Below are positions 24,532 to 32,078 of a stretch of DNA of 35,340 nucleotides, in pieces. The notes below the pieces were generated by a model. It made no database searches and was not told the origin of the DNA. It saw only the letters and a program-made list of their open reading frames with translations. The stretch lies in the NCBI GenBank assembly GCA_964478995.1, contig CAYZJY010000010.1, forward strand, positions 1 through 35,340, read 5' to 3'. Positions within the stretch are counted from its first letter, which is position 1, and every line of letters begins with the position of its first letter. A program made the position numbers and the translations under genes. The DNA is from NZWG01 sp964478995 (lineage in GTDB: Bacteria > Fidelibacterota > Marinisomatia > Marinisomatales > UBA1611).

Positions 24532-24861
24532 ATGGCACCAGCATATAATTATTTCAAAGGGATTCCAGAACTTCCTGACTACGCTAGAGAAAAGACAAAA
24601 CGTCCTAAATTGATCGCTGTTGTCGATGAGGACAATTGCACAGGGTGTCAGGCCTGTGTTCCATTCTGCCCTGTAGACTGTATTGAGCCAGTCTCCGATG
24701 ATAAATATGAGTTTCCTATTATTCCACCTGTCCAAGTACGTTTCAATGAATGTACAGGTTGTCAGGTCTGTGCAAGAGTGTGCACAAAAATGACCTGGGA
24801 CGCGATCAGAATGCTTGGTACAGAAAATTTTGAAGAAAATTATAGCCTAGAGATAGACTGA
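24532..24861 (+). CDS. 2[4Fe-4S] ferredoxin-type protein
   Basis: 109 residues, soluble. Two cluster motifs are complete: Cys36, Cys39, Cys42, Cys46 (CTGCQACVPFCPVDC) and Cys74, Cys77, Cys80, Cys84 (CTGCQVCARVC). Only the first has the usual Pro after the fourth Cys; the second has Thr. An N-terminal extension of about 30 residues and an acidic tail (ENFEENYSLEID) flank the domain. It would carry low-potential electrons in the cytosol. Its place 41 bases before coxA is unusual for a high-potential oxidase; it may serve the two membrane proteins upstream instead. Confidence 0.93.
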   Translation: MAPAYNYFKGIPELPDYAREKTKRPKLIAVVDEDNCTGCQACVPFCPVDCIEPVSDDKYEFPIIPPVQVRFNECTGCQVCARVCTKMTWDAIRMLGTENFEENYSLEID

Positions 24862-24901
24862 TATTCCATAACCAAGAATCTAAAGATCTGGATAAATTAC
24901 A

Positions 24902-26620
24902 TTGAGTAGCGACCAACATCATCACGAAGAGAATTTCATACAAAAGTATGTATTCTCCGTTGACCACAAGATCATAGGATTGCAGTATGGGGTGACATCA
25001 CTCCTTTTTCTGCTTTTTGGATTTATTCTGATGATGATCATGCGTTATCAATTGGCATATCCCGAACAGGTAATACCCTATGTCGGTAATTGGCTGTTCT
25101 CCGAAAGTGGTGGTGTCATGTTACCTGAAAATTATAATACCCTTGGAGCAATGCATGGAACCATCATGATATTCCTGGGTGTTGTTCCCCTTGCAGTCGG
25201 TGCATTTGGAAACTATCTCGTACCATTGCAAATAGGGGCCCCTGACATGGCATTTCCAAAGTTGAATGCCGCAAGTTATTGGTCCTATTTCATTGGTGGT
25301 GTGATCATGATGGCAAGTTTCTTCACACCAGAAGGAGCAGCAAGATCTGGCTGGACCTCCTACCCTCCCTTATCAATATTTGAATCAGGGCAGACAATGT
25401 GGCTCATAGGCATGATCTTCCTCATCACTTCATCTTTATTAGGCTCAATGAACATTATTGTGACGATCGTTCAACTAAGAGCACCAGGACTGACTTGGTT
25501 TAGATTACCCTACTTCGTTTGGGCTCAACTTGTGACCTCTTTCCTTCTAATACTTGCATTTCCTCCATTGGAGTCTGCAGCCATACTACAGTTAATGGAC
25601 CGAGTCGCCGGAACAAGTTTCTTCCTTCCAAGTGGACTGGTCTATGCTGGTAGCGTGGTAGAAGCATACGGATCTGGTTCTCCTCTGCTTTGGCAGCATC
25701 TATTTTGGTTCTTGGCACATCCTGAGGTATATGTTCTGATCTTACCCGCAATAGGAATTGTAGGAGAGATCATTGCAAATAATACTAGAAAACCACTCTG
25801 GGGCTATAAGTCACTTGTGTATGCCATTTCATTTCTTGGTTTCATGTCATTCATTGTCTGGGCCCACCACATGTTCCTGACAGGGATGGGACAATCAATG
25901 AGTGCTTTCTTCCAATTGACCACCATGATCATATCAATACCATCGGTTGTCGTTCTTACAGCATTCTTTATTTCCTTGTGGGGTGGCTCCATAAGATTCA
26001 ATACTCCAATGTTATTCGCATTATCCTTCCTCCCCATGTTTGGAATTGGAGGACTAACAGGACTCCCGCTTGGAGTAGCAGCATCAGACATATTTCTCCA
26101 TGACACCTACTACGTCATTGGACATTTTCACTATGTAGTTGCACCAGGAACCCTTTTTGCGCTTTTTGCTGGTATCTATTACTGGTTTCCTAAGATCACA
26201 GGGAAAAAAATGAGCGAGCCTCTTGGAAAACTTCACTTCTGGCCATCACTTATTTTCATGAATGGCATTTTCATGCCCATGTTCATACAAGGCCTTGCTG
26301 GTTTATCCAGAAGAATGTATGATGGAGGTCAAACATATGCACATGCCTCTGACATCCTCCAATGGAATGAATTCATGACCATTTCTGCATTTTGCCTAGG
26401 AGCGGCACAAATACCATTCGTAGTAAATTTAATCATATCTCTCGCAGGAAAAGCAACAGGAGAAAGAAATCCTTGGAACTCAACAACCATCGAATGGACA
26501 GCGCCCTCACCTCCTCTTCCACATGTTAATTTCGATTCAGAGATCGAAGTTAATCATGGTCCCTATGAATATTCTGTACCAGGAGCGGATGAAGACTACT
26601 GTCCACAAACATCACCATGA
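24902..26620 (+). CDS. coxA: Cytochrome c oxidase subunit I (A-type haem-copper oxidase)
   Basis: 572 residues, twelve helices. It starts with TTG: an in-frame TAA lies three codons upstream and no ATG follows before the first helix. Metal ligands: His85 (AMHGT, haem a), His273 and Tyr277 (AHPEVY, CuB and cross-linked Tyr), His322/His323 (AHHMF, CuB), His408 (haem a3) and His410 (haem a) in GHFHYV. Spacings of 49 and 85 residues equal those of the Rhodobacter enzyme. The D-pathway entry Asp (GAPDMAFP) and the Glu275 in HPEVY are present. At the position of the K-pathway Lys, four residues after the Pro in ISIPSVVV, there is Val. Reduces O2 to water and pumps protons. An ATGA overlap with coxC follows. 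Confidence 0.97.
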   Translation: MSSDQHHHEENFIQKYVFSVDHKIIGLQYGVTSLLFLLFGFILMMIMRYQLAYPEQVIPYVGNWLFSESGGVMLPENYNTLGAMHGTIMIFLGVVPLAVGAFGNYLVPLQIGAPDMAFPKLNAASYWSYFIGGVIMMASFFTPEGAARSGWTSYPPLSIFESGQTMWLIGMIFLITSSLLGSMNIIVTIVQLRAPGLTWFRLPYFVWAQLVTSFLLILAFPPLESAAILQLMDRVAGTSFFLPSGLVYAGSVVEAYGSGSPLLWQHLFWFLAHPEVYVLILPAIGIVGEIIANNTRKPLWGYKSLVYAISFLGFMSFIVWAHHMFLTGMGQSMSAFFQLTTMIISIPSVVVLTAFFISLWGGSIRFNTPMLFALSFLPMFGIGGLTGLPLGVAASDIFLHDTYYVIGHFHYVVAPGTLFALFAGIYYWFPKITGKKMSEPLGKLHFWPSLIFMNGIFMPMFIQGLAGLSRRMYDGGQTYAHASDILQWNEFMTISAFCLGAAQIPFVVNLIISLAGKATGERNPWNSTTIEWTAPSPPLPHVNFDSEIEVNHGPYEYSVPGADEDYCPQTSP

Positions 26621-27219
26621 GCAACTTACCATACATATTAGAAGAACGTCCTGATACTGGACTAAATAACAGTAAACTTGGAATCTGGATATTTCTAGCG
26701 TCAGAGGTCATGCTCTTTGGCGGACTGTTCTCTGCCTATGTTTTTCTTAGGATAGCAGCACCTGAAGGTGATTTTGACTATTGGGGTTCAAAATTGAACA
26801 TTCCCATGGCAACGTTCAATACTTTGGTCTTGATAACATCCAGTGTAACAATGGTAATGAGTTGGGCATCTCTGAAAATGCAACAGTTTGACAAGTATAA
26901 GATGTATCTAGGGATCACCATACTATGTGGTTTAGCATTTTTGGTGGTCAAGTATTTTGAGTATACGGGAAAATTTCACCATGGCATATATCCCTCATCG
27001 AGTACATTCATGGGAATATATTTCACCATGACAGGTCTACACGTATTACACATCTTAGGGGGCCTATTGGTATTGGGATTCTTCTGGACCTCTCAGGCAG
27101 ACAAGATGTGGGAAGAAGATCAAGACCTACTTGCAAATAGGATAGAGATCACGGGACTTTACTGGCATTTTGTTGACCTCGTATGGATATTCCTCTTCCC
27201 GATATTGTATCTGCTCTAG
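26617..27219 (+). CDS. coxC: Cytochrome c oxidase subunit III
   Basis: 200 residues, five predicted helices, the short form of subunit III found in many bacteria (about 190-210). Typical segments: KLGIWIFLASEVMLFGGLFSAYVFLR, FNTLVLITSSVTMVMSW, FTMTGLHVLHILGG and GLYWHFVDLVWIFLFPILYL. It stabilises proton uptake and the active site of subunit I. The ATG overlaps the coxA stop (ATGA). Confidence 0.96.
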   Translation: MSNLPYILEERPDTGLNNSKLGIWIFLASEVMLFGGLFSAYVFLRIAAPEGDFDYWGSKLNIPMATFNTLVLITSSVTMVMSWASLKMQQFDKYKMYLGITILCGLAFLVVKYFEYTGKFHHGIYPSSSTFMGIYFTMTGLHVLHILGGLLVLGFFWTSQADKMWEEDQDLLANRIEITGLYWHFVDLVWIFLFPILYLL

Positions 27220-27227
27220 AAACTATC

Positions 27228-27551
27228 ATGAGTACTAATAAAGAAAATAGAAACGACCACATCGAAGACATTCAACATCATATCAAGGTCTACATGAATG
27301 TTTTCATTGCTCTCGCTTTCCTTACGATGGTGACAGTCGCTGTTAGTTATCTGGAGGTATCATTCATTGAGGCATTCTTCATAGCCATCACAGTTGCAAC
27401 GATCAAGGGAAGCCTGGTCTTGGGTTATTTCATGCACCTCATCACCGAGAGGCAGACCATCATATGGATATTGGTAATAACCTTCATAGCATTCTTAATT
27501 CTATTATTCATCCCTCTTATTTCATTGACAGACCAAGTGAATACCTGGTAG
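27228..27551 (+). CDS. coxD: Cytochrome c oxidase subunit IV family protein (caa3-type small subunit)
   Basis: 107 residues from ATG 27228; an earlier in-frame ATG at 27183 would overlap the subunit III gene by 36 bases and is unlikely. Three helices: HHIKVYMNVFIALAFLTMVTVAVSY, IEAFFIAITVATIKGSLVLGYFMHL and TIIWILVITFIAFLILLFIPL. The motif ATIKGSLVLGYFMHL is characteristic of the prokaryotic subunit IV family. It assists assembly of the oxidase. Confidence 0.92.
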   Translation: MSTNKENRNDHIEDIQHHIKVYMNVFIALAFLTMVTVAVSYLEVSFIEAFFIAITVATIKGSLVLGYFMHLITERQTIIWILVITFIAFLILLFIPLISLTDQVNTW

Positions 27552-27556
27552 TAGAA

Positions 27557-27742
27557 ATGAGTTTGAAGATCACACACTCAGTTTTGATTATTCTTTCAAT
27601 AGCCCTTGCAGGATTCTTTTCCGTTTACATGTCAAATAGTAACATGGAATATTCATCCATCTTTTCCATCACGAGTGCATTACTTTCAATCTTGCTAACA
27701 TATTATCTTTTTTCGATCTTGAAAAAGTTCAGGACCATCTAA
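27557..27742 (+). CDS. Small two-helix membrane protein (61 aa) inside the cox operon
   Basis: 61 residues from ATG 27557, five bases after the subunit IV stop codon; the frame is open further upstream but that part lies inside coxD. Two hydrophobic helices (about 6-24 and 33-54) end in KKFRTI. No family is recognised. Tight packing in the operon suggests an extra oxidase subunit or assembly peptide. Confidence 0.62.
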   Translation: MSLKITHSVLIILSIALAGFFSVYMSNSNMEYSSIFSITSALLSILLTYYLFSILKKFRTI

Positions 27743-27745
27743 GAA

Positions 27746-27967
27746 ATGAAAAGGATAGGATACGTGTCTATTTTAGCATTCTTTTCAATCTTGGACATGG
27801 CCAACGCATGTGCAACTTGCTTTGGTGACCCAAATAGTAATGCTGCAAAAGGAATGGACATGGCCATTTTCACACTGCTGGGAGTCATTGGCCCGCTCCT
27901 ATTTGCAATTTTGATCGGGATCATATCAATCGGAATGAAATCCAAAAAAATGAACCAGGTGAAATAG
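27746..27967 (+). CDS. Small exported membrane protein with CATCFGDP motif (73 aa), oxidase-linked
   Basis: 73 residues: a signal-like helix (MKRIGYVSILAFFSILDMANA), then Cys22-x2-Cys25 (CATCFGDPNSNAAKGMDMA), then one membrane helix (about 41-64) and a basic tail. Proteins with this ACATCFG...GM motif are found beside oxidase genes in other phyla, as far as I recall. The two Cys after the signal could bind copper or form a disulfide. The next gene, coxB, starts one base after its stop codon. Confidence 0.75.
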   Translation: MKRIGYVSILAFFSILDMANACATCFGDPNSNAAKGMDMAIFTLLGVIGPLLFAILIGIISIGMKSKKMNQVK

Positions 27968-27968
27968 A

Positions 27969-28808
27969 ATGATCGAGATCTTAAGATACTTTGGACTGCC
28001 CGTGGGAATTTCCAGTGTTAGTGGTCGCATAGATGAGATCATTGTCATTGTCCATTATTTGATGTTGGTTCTGTTTGTTGGTTGGGGAATATTCTTCATT
28101 GTAAGTCTTGTCAAGTTCCGATCATCAAAAAATAAAAAGGCAAACTACAAAGGTGTTGAATCTCATTATTCATCTGTATTGGAGGCCGCTGTTGCAGTCA
28201 TAGAGATAGTGATATTATTTGGATTTGCATTCCCGATCTGGGCAGAAAGGGTCAATTCTGTGCCTGACGCTAGAGATGCAGAGACTATCAGGGTTATCGC
28301 ACAGCAATATGCATGGAACATGCACTATCCAGGGCCAGATGGAAAATTTGGAGAAACAAGAATCGATCTGGTCGATGAGCAAGATAATCCCATTGGGCTA
28401 GATAGAAATAGTGAATTCGCTGAAGATGACTTTACCACCATCAATCAATTACATATTCCTGTAAATACAAAGATACGAATCGACCTTTCTTCAAAGGATG
28501 TCATACATAACTTCAAACTTCCAGAACTAAGAGTATCTCAAGATGCAATACCTGGAATGAACATCCCAGTACATTTTGAGGCTACAATGACGTCCAAGGA
28601 ATTCCTTGAGACCGCCATTGGAACCAAGAGAGAGGGCAAGGGTCTAGAGATATCCTGTGCACAACTATGTGGACTAGGCCATTACAGGATGAAAGGTTTC
28701 ATGACCATCCACGATGATGAAGGATATCAGGAATGGTTGGATGAACAAGCAGAGTATTTGGAAGAGGAGAGTAGTGGTGATGATGACTGGGGTGATGATG
28801 ACTGGTAA
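27969..28808 (+). CDS. coxB: Cytochrome c oxidase subunit II with CuA site and acidic DDDWGDDDW tail
   Basis: 279 residues. Two membrane helices (about 25-48 and 62-85) are followed by a cupredoxin domain. CuA ligands: His180 (VIHNF), Cys230, Cys234, His238 and Met241 (CAQLCGLGHYRM), all present. The aromatic QYAWNMHYPG segment for electron entry is present. There is no fused cytochrome c domain, so an external cytochrome is needed, probably the octahaem protein. The C-terminus (EYLEEESSGDDDWGDDDW) is an acidic tail almost identical in style to that of the octahaem cytochrome. The gene is last in the cox operon, after coxA, coxC and coxD, whereas coxB usually precedes coxA. AGGTGA lies a few bases upstream of the ATG. 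A terminator follows. Confidence 0.97.
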   Translation: MIEILRYFGLPVGISSVSGRIDEIIVIVHYLMLVLFVGWGIFFIVSLVKFRSSKNKKANYKGVESHYSSVLEAAVAVIEIVILFGFAFPIWAERVNSVPDARDAETIRVIAQQYAWNMHYPGPDGKFGETRIDLVDEQDNPIGLDRNSEFAEDDFTTINQLHIPVNTKIRIDLSSKDVIHNFKLPELRVSQDAIPGMNIPVHFEATMTSKEFLETAIGTKREGKGLEISCAQLCGLGHYRMKGFMTIHDDEGYQEWLDEQAEYLEEESSGDDDWGDDDW

Positions 28809-28834
28809 AACCTACAGTTCAAGATAATTTAATA

Positions 28835-28857
28835 CCCTGCCAATTGCAGGGTTTTTT
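28835..28857 (+). terminator. Rho-independent terminator of the cox operon
   Basis: CCCTGC, loop CAATT, GCAGGG, then TTTTTT. It lies 26 bases after the coxB stop codon. Confidence 0.9.
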
Positions 28858-28866
28858 ATTTATGGC

Positions 28867-29538
28867 CTAGTGATCACTTGTCCTATTGAGCCATTCCAAA
28901 ACATCATTCAAGCAATCATTTGGTATTGTATGCGCTGAATCATATTCTTTATAATTAGGGTTGACACCTATTGACAAGAGGCCATCACGAGATGAATGTG
29001 CAAGGGAGAGGGGAACAACCATGTCTAGTCGTCCATTCCCCATGAAAAGGTCAAGTTCTTTTACCAATGTCAGATCAACCTCCGATCTGACCTTATCTAC
29101 AGGTAGATATCCACACAATGCTACGATCGATCTAAACATGTTTGGATTTTTTAGTCCACAATAAATAGATAGCGATGCCCCCTGACTAAATCCTAAAAGT
29201 GCGGTCAACTTTGGTTCTAGATCTAAAAGTTCTATACTCTTTTCGATGGATTCAATGACCTTCTCATGGTGTATTCTAAATTGTTCTGGCCTTGGCAACT
29301 CTCTGACATTGACAGGGTCAAGTTCTGCCCATGCCCATCCATTGTAATGAGTTGGAATGCTTGCTTCAAGGCTAATACAGTTCCACTCCTTGCCAAAGAA
29401 TTGTGTCAGGCCAAAGAGATCCTGCATGTTGCTTCCAAAACCATGTAAAAAGAAAATGGTGGGATTTTCATCGGTGCCTTTTTCTGCCTGACGCACGAGG
29501 TTTTTCAAAGGCAGATCGATCTGGGTGATCTCAGCCAT
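28867..29538 (-). CDS. Alpha/beta-hydrolase, phospholipase/carboxylesterase family
   Basis: 223 residues from ATG 29538 (a GTG just before it is less likely). The catalytic triad is visible: Ser118 in GFSQGASLS, Asp172 in GNGRLDMVVP and His203 in SAHTIP. The oxyanion region is FLHGFGSNMQD. Length and motifs match the cytosolic carboxylesterase family (EstB/YpfH-like). The substrate is unknown; small esters or lysophospholipids are usual. It starts 17 bases after the typA stop codon, so it is probably co-transcribed with typA. Confidence 0.9.
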   Translation of the reverse strand: MAEITQIDLPLKNLVRQAEKGTDENPTIFFLHGFGSNMQDLFGLTQFFGKEWNCISLEASIPTHYNGWAWAELDPVNVRELPRPEQFRIHHEKVIESIEKSIELLDLEPKLTALLGFSQGASLSIYCGLKNPNMFRSIVALCGYLPVDKVRSEVDLTLVKELDLFMGNGRLDMVVPLSLAHSSRDGLLSIGVNPNYKEYDSAHTIPNDCLNDVLEWLNRTSDH

Positions 29539-29555
29539 CACGATTGGTCAAGTAG

Positions 29556-31385
29556 CTATTGGTCTGCATATTTCTCTTTCTTCTTTTGAGAAGCTCTTTT
29601 GTTCTGATCTAGTTCCATTTTTCTCAATCTAATGTTATCAGGTGTGACCTCTACCAACTCATCCTCTGCTATGAACTCAATGAATTGATCTAAAGATAAT
29701 TGCTTTGGTGGTCTTAGGGTAACGGTATTATCAGAGCCAGATGCACGCATGTTCGTTAATTTCTTCTCTCTTGTTATGTTAATGTTGAGATCCCCGTCTC
29801 TATTTCTCTCACCAATGATCATGCCATCATAGACATCGGTTCCCACAGTAATGAATAATTCACCTCTGTCAACCATCCCAATACACGCATAGGTGGTCAC
29901 CTTTCCATTTCTATCTGCAACCAATGCTCCAGAGTTTCTCTGAGGAATGGGACCAAACCATGGTGCATACCCATCGAATAATTTATTCATGATCCCAGCG
30001 CCCTGAGTATCGGTCATGAACTGTGATCTGAAACCAATAAGCCCACGTGATGGGATTGAGAACTCAAGATTCACTCTGCCTGTACCGTGATTTTGTAGGT
30101 TGGTCATTTTCCCTTTTCGTCCAGATAATTTTTCTGTAATGATTCCGACCTTTTCCTCGGGTATGTCCAGAAAGACCTTTTCCATTGGCTCGAGTGTCTT
30201 GTTATTTTCGATCTTTGTGATCACCTGTGGCTTTGATACCATGAACTCATACCCCTCTCTCCTCATGGTCTCGATCAAGATCGCCATCTGAAGTTCGCCT
30301 CTACCTCGGACCTCGAACACATCTGGTCTATCTGTGATCATCACTTGAAGAGAGACATTGCTCAAGGTCTCTCTATTTAGTCTTTCTGAAATATGTCTGG
30401 TGGTAAGAAATTTTCCATCTTGTCCTGCGAACGGGCTGTCATTAACATAAAAGAGCATGGAGACCGTTGGCTCATCGACCTTGATGCGTGGTAAGGCTTC
30501 TGGATTCTCATTATCAGAGATCGTATCTCCGATGGATATGTCATCCACTCCTGCGAACGCAATGATGTCTCCAGACTCAACCTCATCGACCGGTACCTTT
30601 TTCAATCCTTGAAAAGTATATAGAGCGGAAAATTTTTGTCCCGATCTGACCTCATCGATCTTGCATAACGAATAGGATGTGTTCATTGTCAGTCTGCCAT
30701 TATTCAATCTTCCAACAGCAATTTGACCTACATAGGAATCATAATCGAGGCTTGTGATCAGGAATTGAGGTACATGATCATCACTGACCTTAGGCCCTTC
30801 AATGGTACTCAATATGGTCTCGAATAATGGCGTTAGATCTTCTGAACCGCTATCAAGTTCCTCATGAGCCACGCCAAGCTTGGCATTTGTATATATGATG
30901 GGAAACTCGATCTGTTCTTCGGTAGCATCAAGATCGATGAATAGATCATATACCTCATCCACAACCTCTGAGATCCTAGCATCCGATCTATCGATCTTAT
31001 TGATGACAAGAATGATTGGTAGTCCTTTCTCTAGTGCCTTTTTTAGTACAAATCTTGTTTGAGGGAGAGGTCCCTCGCTCGCATCTACCAGAAGGAGTGC
31101 GCCATCGACAAGATTCAGACTACGCTCAACCTCTCCACCAAAATCAGCATGCCCTGGTGTATCTAAGATATTGATCTTTATATCATCATAGAATACTGCA
31201 GTATTCTTTGCGGTAATGGTAATGCCTCGTTCTTTTTCAAGGTCCATGGAGTCCATGACCCGATCTTCCACATCCTGATGTGCTTGGAAGGTACCACTCT
31301 GTTTAAGAAGCCCATCAACAAGGGTGGTCTTGCCATGATCCACGTGGGCGATGATGGCTATGTTTCTTAAGGATCTTTTTCTCAT
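29556..31385 (-). CDS. typA: Ribosome-associated GTPase TypA/BipA
   Basis: 609 residues, standard length. G motifs: AHVDHGKTTL (G1), EKERGITI (G2 region), DTPGHADFG (G3) and NKIDR (G4). EF-G-like domains II, III and V follow, with the BipA-specific C-terminal region (SIPSRGLIGFRSQFMTDTQGAGIMN, then ADELVEVTPDNIRLRK-like end). It binds the 70S ribosome and aids 50S assembly under cold or other stress. A strong terminator lies only about 27 bases upstream of its ATG. Confidence 0.97.
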   Translation of the reverse strand: MRKRSLRNIAIIAHVDHGKTTLVDGLLKQSGTFQAHQDVEDRVMDSMDLEKERGITITAKNTAVFYDDIKINILDTPGHADFGGEVERSLNLVDGALLLVDASEGPLPQTRFVLKKALEKGLPIILVINKIDRSDARISEVVDEVYDLFIDLDATEEQIEFPIIYTNAKLGVAHEELDSGSEDLTPLFETILSTIEGPKVSDDHVPQFLITSLDYDSYVGQIAVGRLNNGRLTMNTSYSLCKIDEVRSGQKFSALYTFQGLKKVPVDEVESGDIIAFAGVDDISIGDTISDNENPEALPRIKVDEPTVSMLFYVNDSPFAGQDGKFLTTRHISERLNRETLSNVSLQVMITDRPDVFEVRGRGELQMAILIETMRREGYEFMVSKPQVITKIENNKTLEPMEKVFLDIPEEKVGIITEKLSGRKGKMTNLQNHGTGRVNLEFSIPSRGLIGFRSQFMTDTQGAGIMNKLFDGYAPWFGPIPQRNSGALVADRNGKVTTYACIGMVDRGELFITVGTDVYDGMIIGERNRDGDLNINITREKKLTNMRASGSDNTVTLRPPKQLSLDQFIEFIAEDELVEVTPDNIRLRKMELDQNKRASQKKKEKYADQ

Positions 31386-31412
31386 TTCAATTTTTTGATG
31401 ATCAAAAAAAAA

Positions 31413-31430
31413 CCCCGCTATCGAGCGGGG
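31413..31430. terminator. Strong intrinsic terminator between histone-H1-like gene and typA
   Basis: CCCCGCT, loop ATCG, AGCGGGG, with an A-run before and a T-run after, so it can act in both directions. On the minus strand it ends the histone-H1-like transcript and is about 27 bases before the typA start codon. Confidence 0.9.
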
Positions 31431-31450
31431 TTTTTTTAATCATGGATATA

Positions 31451-31627
31451 TTACTCTCCAGCTACAGATGCCTTACGGTAATCAGTGACCAATTTCTTCA
31501 CCTCTCCAATGGCCTTACGAGCACGAGACCCAGCGGCCTTATTACCACCCATGTTCTTTTCATGTTCAGCTTCAAACGTATCAAGATGACCTCTGATCTG
31601 GTCATATAGTTTACTAGTCTTAGACAT
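31451..31627 (-). CDS. Histone H1-like small basic protein (58 aa)
   Basis: 58 residues, no hydrophobic segment. The motif GGNKAAGSRARKAIGEVKKL matches the bacterial histone-H1-like (Hc1-type) family seen in Bacteroidota and related phyla, where a GNKAAGTRARK-type core is conserved. The N-terminal half is a helix with mixed charge (KLYDQIRGHLDTFEAEHEK). It probably binds DNA or a nucleoid partner. AAAGGA (31639-31634) lies six bases before the ATG and a TATAAT hexamer just upstream, so it seems strongly expressed as a single gene closed by the terminator at 31413-31430. Confidence 0.85.
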   Translation of the reverse strand: MSKTSKLYDQIRGHLDTFEAEHEKNMGGNKAAGSRARKAIGEVKKLVTDYRKASVAGE

Positions 31628-31633
31628 TGTCTT

Positions 31634-31655
31634 TCCTTTTGTTATATTAATTATA
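31634..31655 (-). promoter_or_regulatory. Likely -10 box (TATAAT) and Shine-Dalgarno (AAAGGA) of the histone-H1-like gene
   Basis: On the minus strand a perfect TATAAT at 31655-31650 is followed by AAAGGA at 31639-31634 and ATG at 31627, giving a leader of about 15-20 bases. No good -35 hexamer at 16-18 bases was found. Confidence 0.5.
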
Positions 31656-31702
31656 AATATGAGGGGCTGATTTTAATAATGGATCAAGCATAATTCATGT
31701 AT

Positions 31703-32050
31703 TTATTCTGAATCTTTCTCGATCTTTTTTCTCATGAAATATTCAAATGCCAGAGATAAGCCCAATCTAAATGGTGTTGCAATGATGAACATGACCAATA
31801 GCGACGCACACAAGGCAATGAGCATCTCTGGTCTAAGTCCAAAATAATAGCCAATGATAATTGGAAAAATGAATAATCCTCTATCAATGAACAGAAGGAA
31901 AAACCAATGATCTCCCTGTCTCTCAATGAACCAGATGCCACAATTAGAACACTGATCCTTCATTTTAGACCATGATAGAAAAAGTTTGTCTTGCCCACAT
32001 TCTGGGCAATAACCAAAGATGGTATTCTTCAAATATTGAAATAACAGCAT
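31703..32050 (-). CDS. DUF983 zinc-ribbon membrane protein
   Basis: 115 residues. An N-terminal zinc ribbon (Cys15, Cys18 in CPECG; Cys34, Cys37 in CSNCG) is followed by two or three membrane helices (RGLFIFPIIIGYYFG, MLIALCASLLVMFIIATPF). This is the DUF983 layout. In alphaproteobacteria DUF983 genes occur near cytochrome oxidase genes, so a link to respiration is possible but not shown here. It lies 28 bases downstream of the lipoprotein-like propeller gene on the same strand. Confidence 0.88.
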   Translation of the reverse strand: MLLFQYLKNTIFGYCPECGQDKLFLSWSKMKDQCSNCGIWFIERQGDHWFFLLFIDRGLFIFPIIIGYYFGLRPEMLIALCASLLVMFIIATPFRLGLSLAFEYFMRKKIEKDSE

Positions 32051-32078
32051 GAAGGTTCAATGATCATTTTCATGACTA

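Noticed and set aside
24532..24861. Ferredoxin as an NADH-dehydrogenase (NuoI) subunit
   Set aside because: No other nuo genes nearby, and the spacing and lengths outside the cluster motifs do not match NuoI.
27183..27227. Earlier ATG for the subunit IV gene
   Set aside because: It lies inside the subunit III gene and adds residues not seen in the family.
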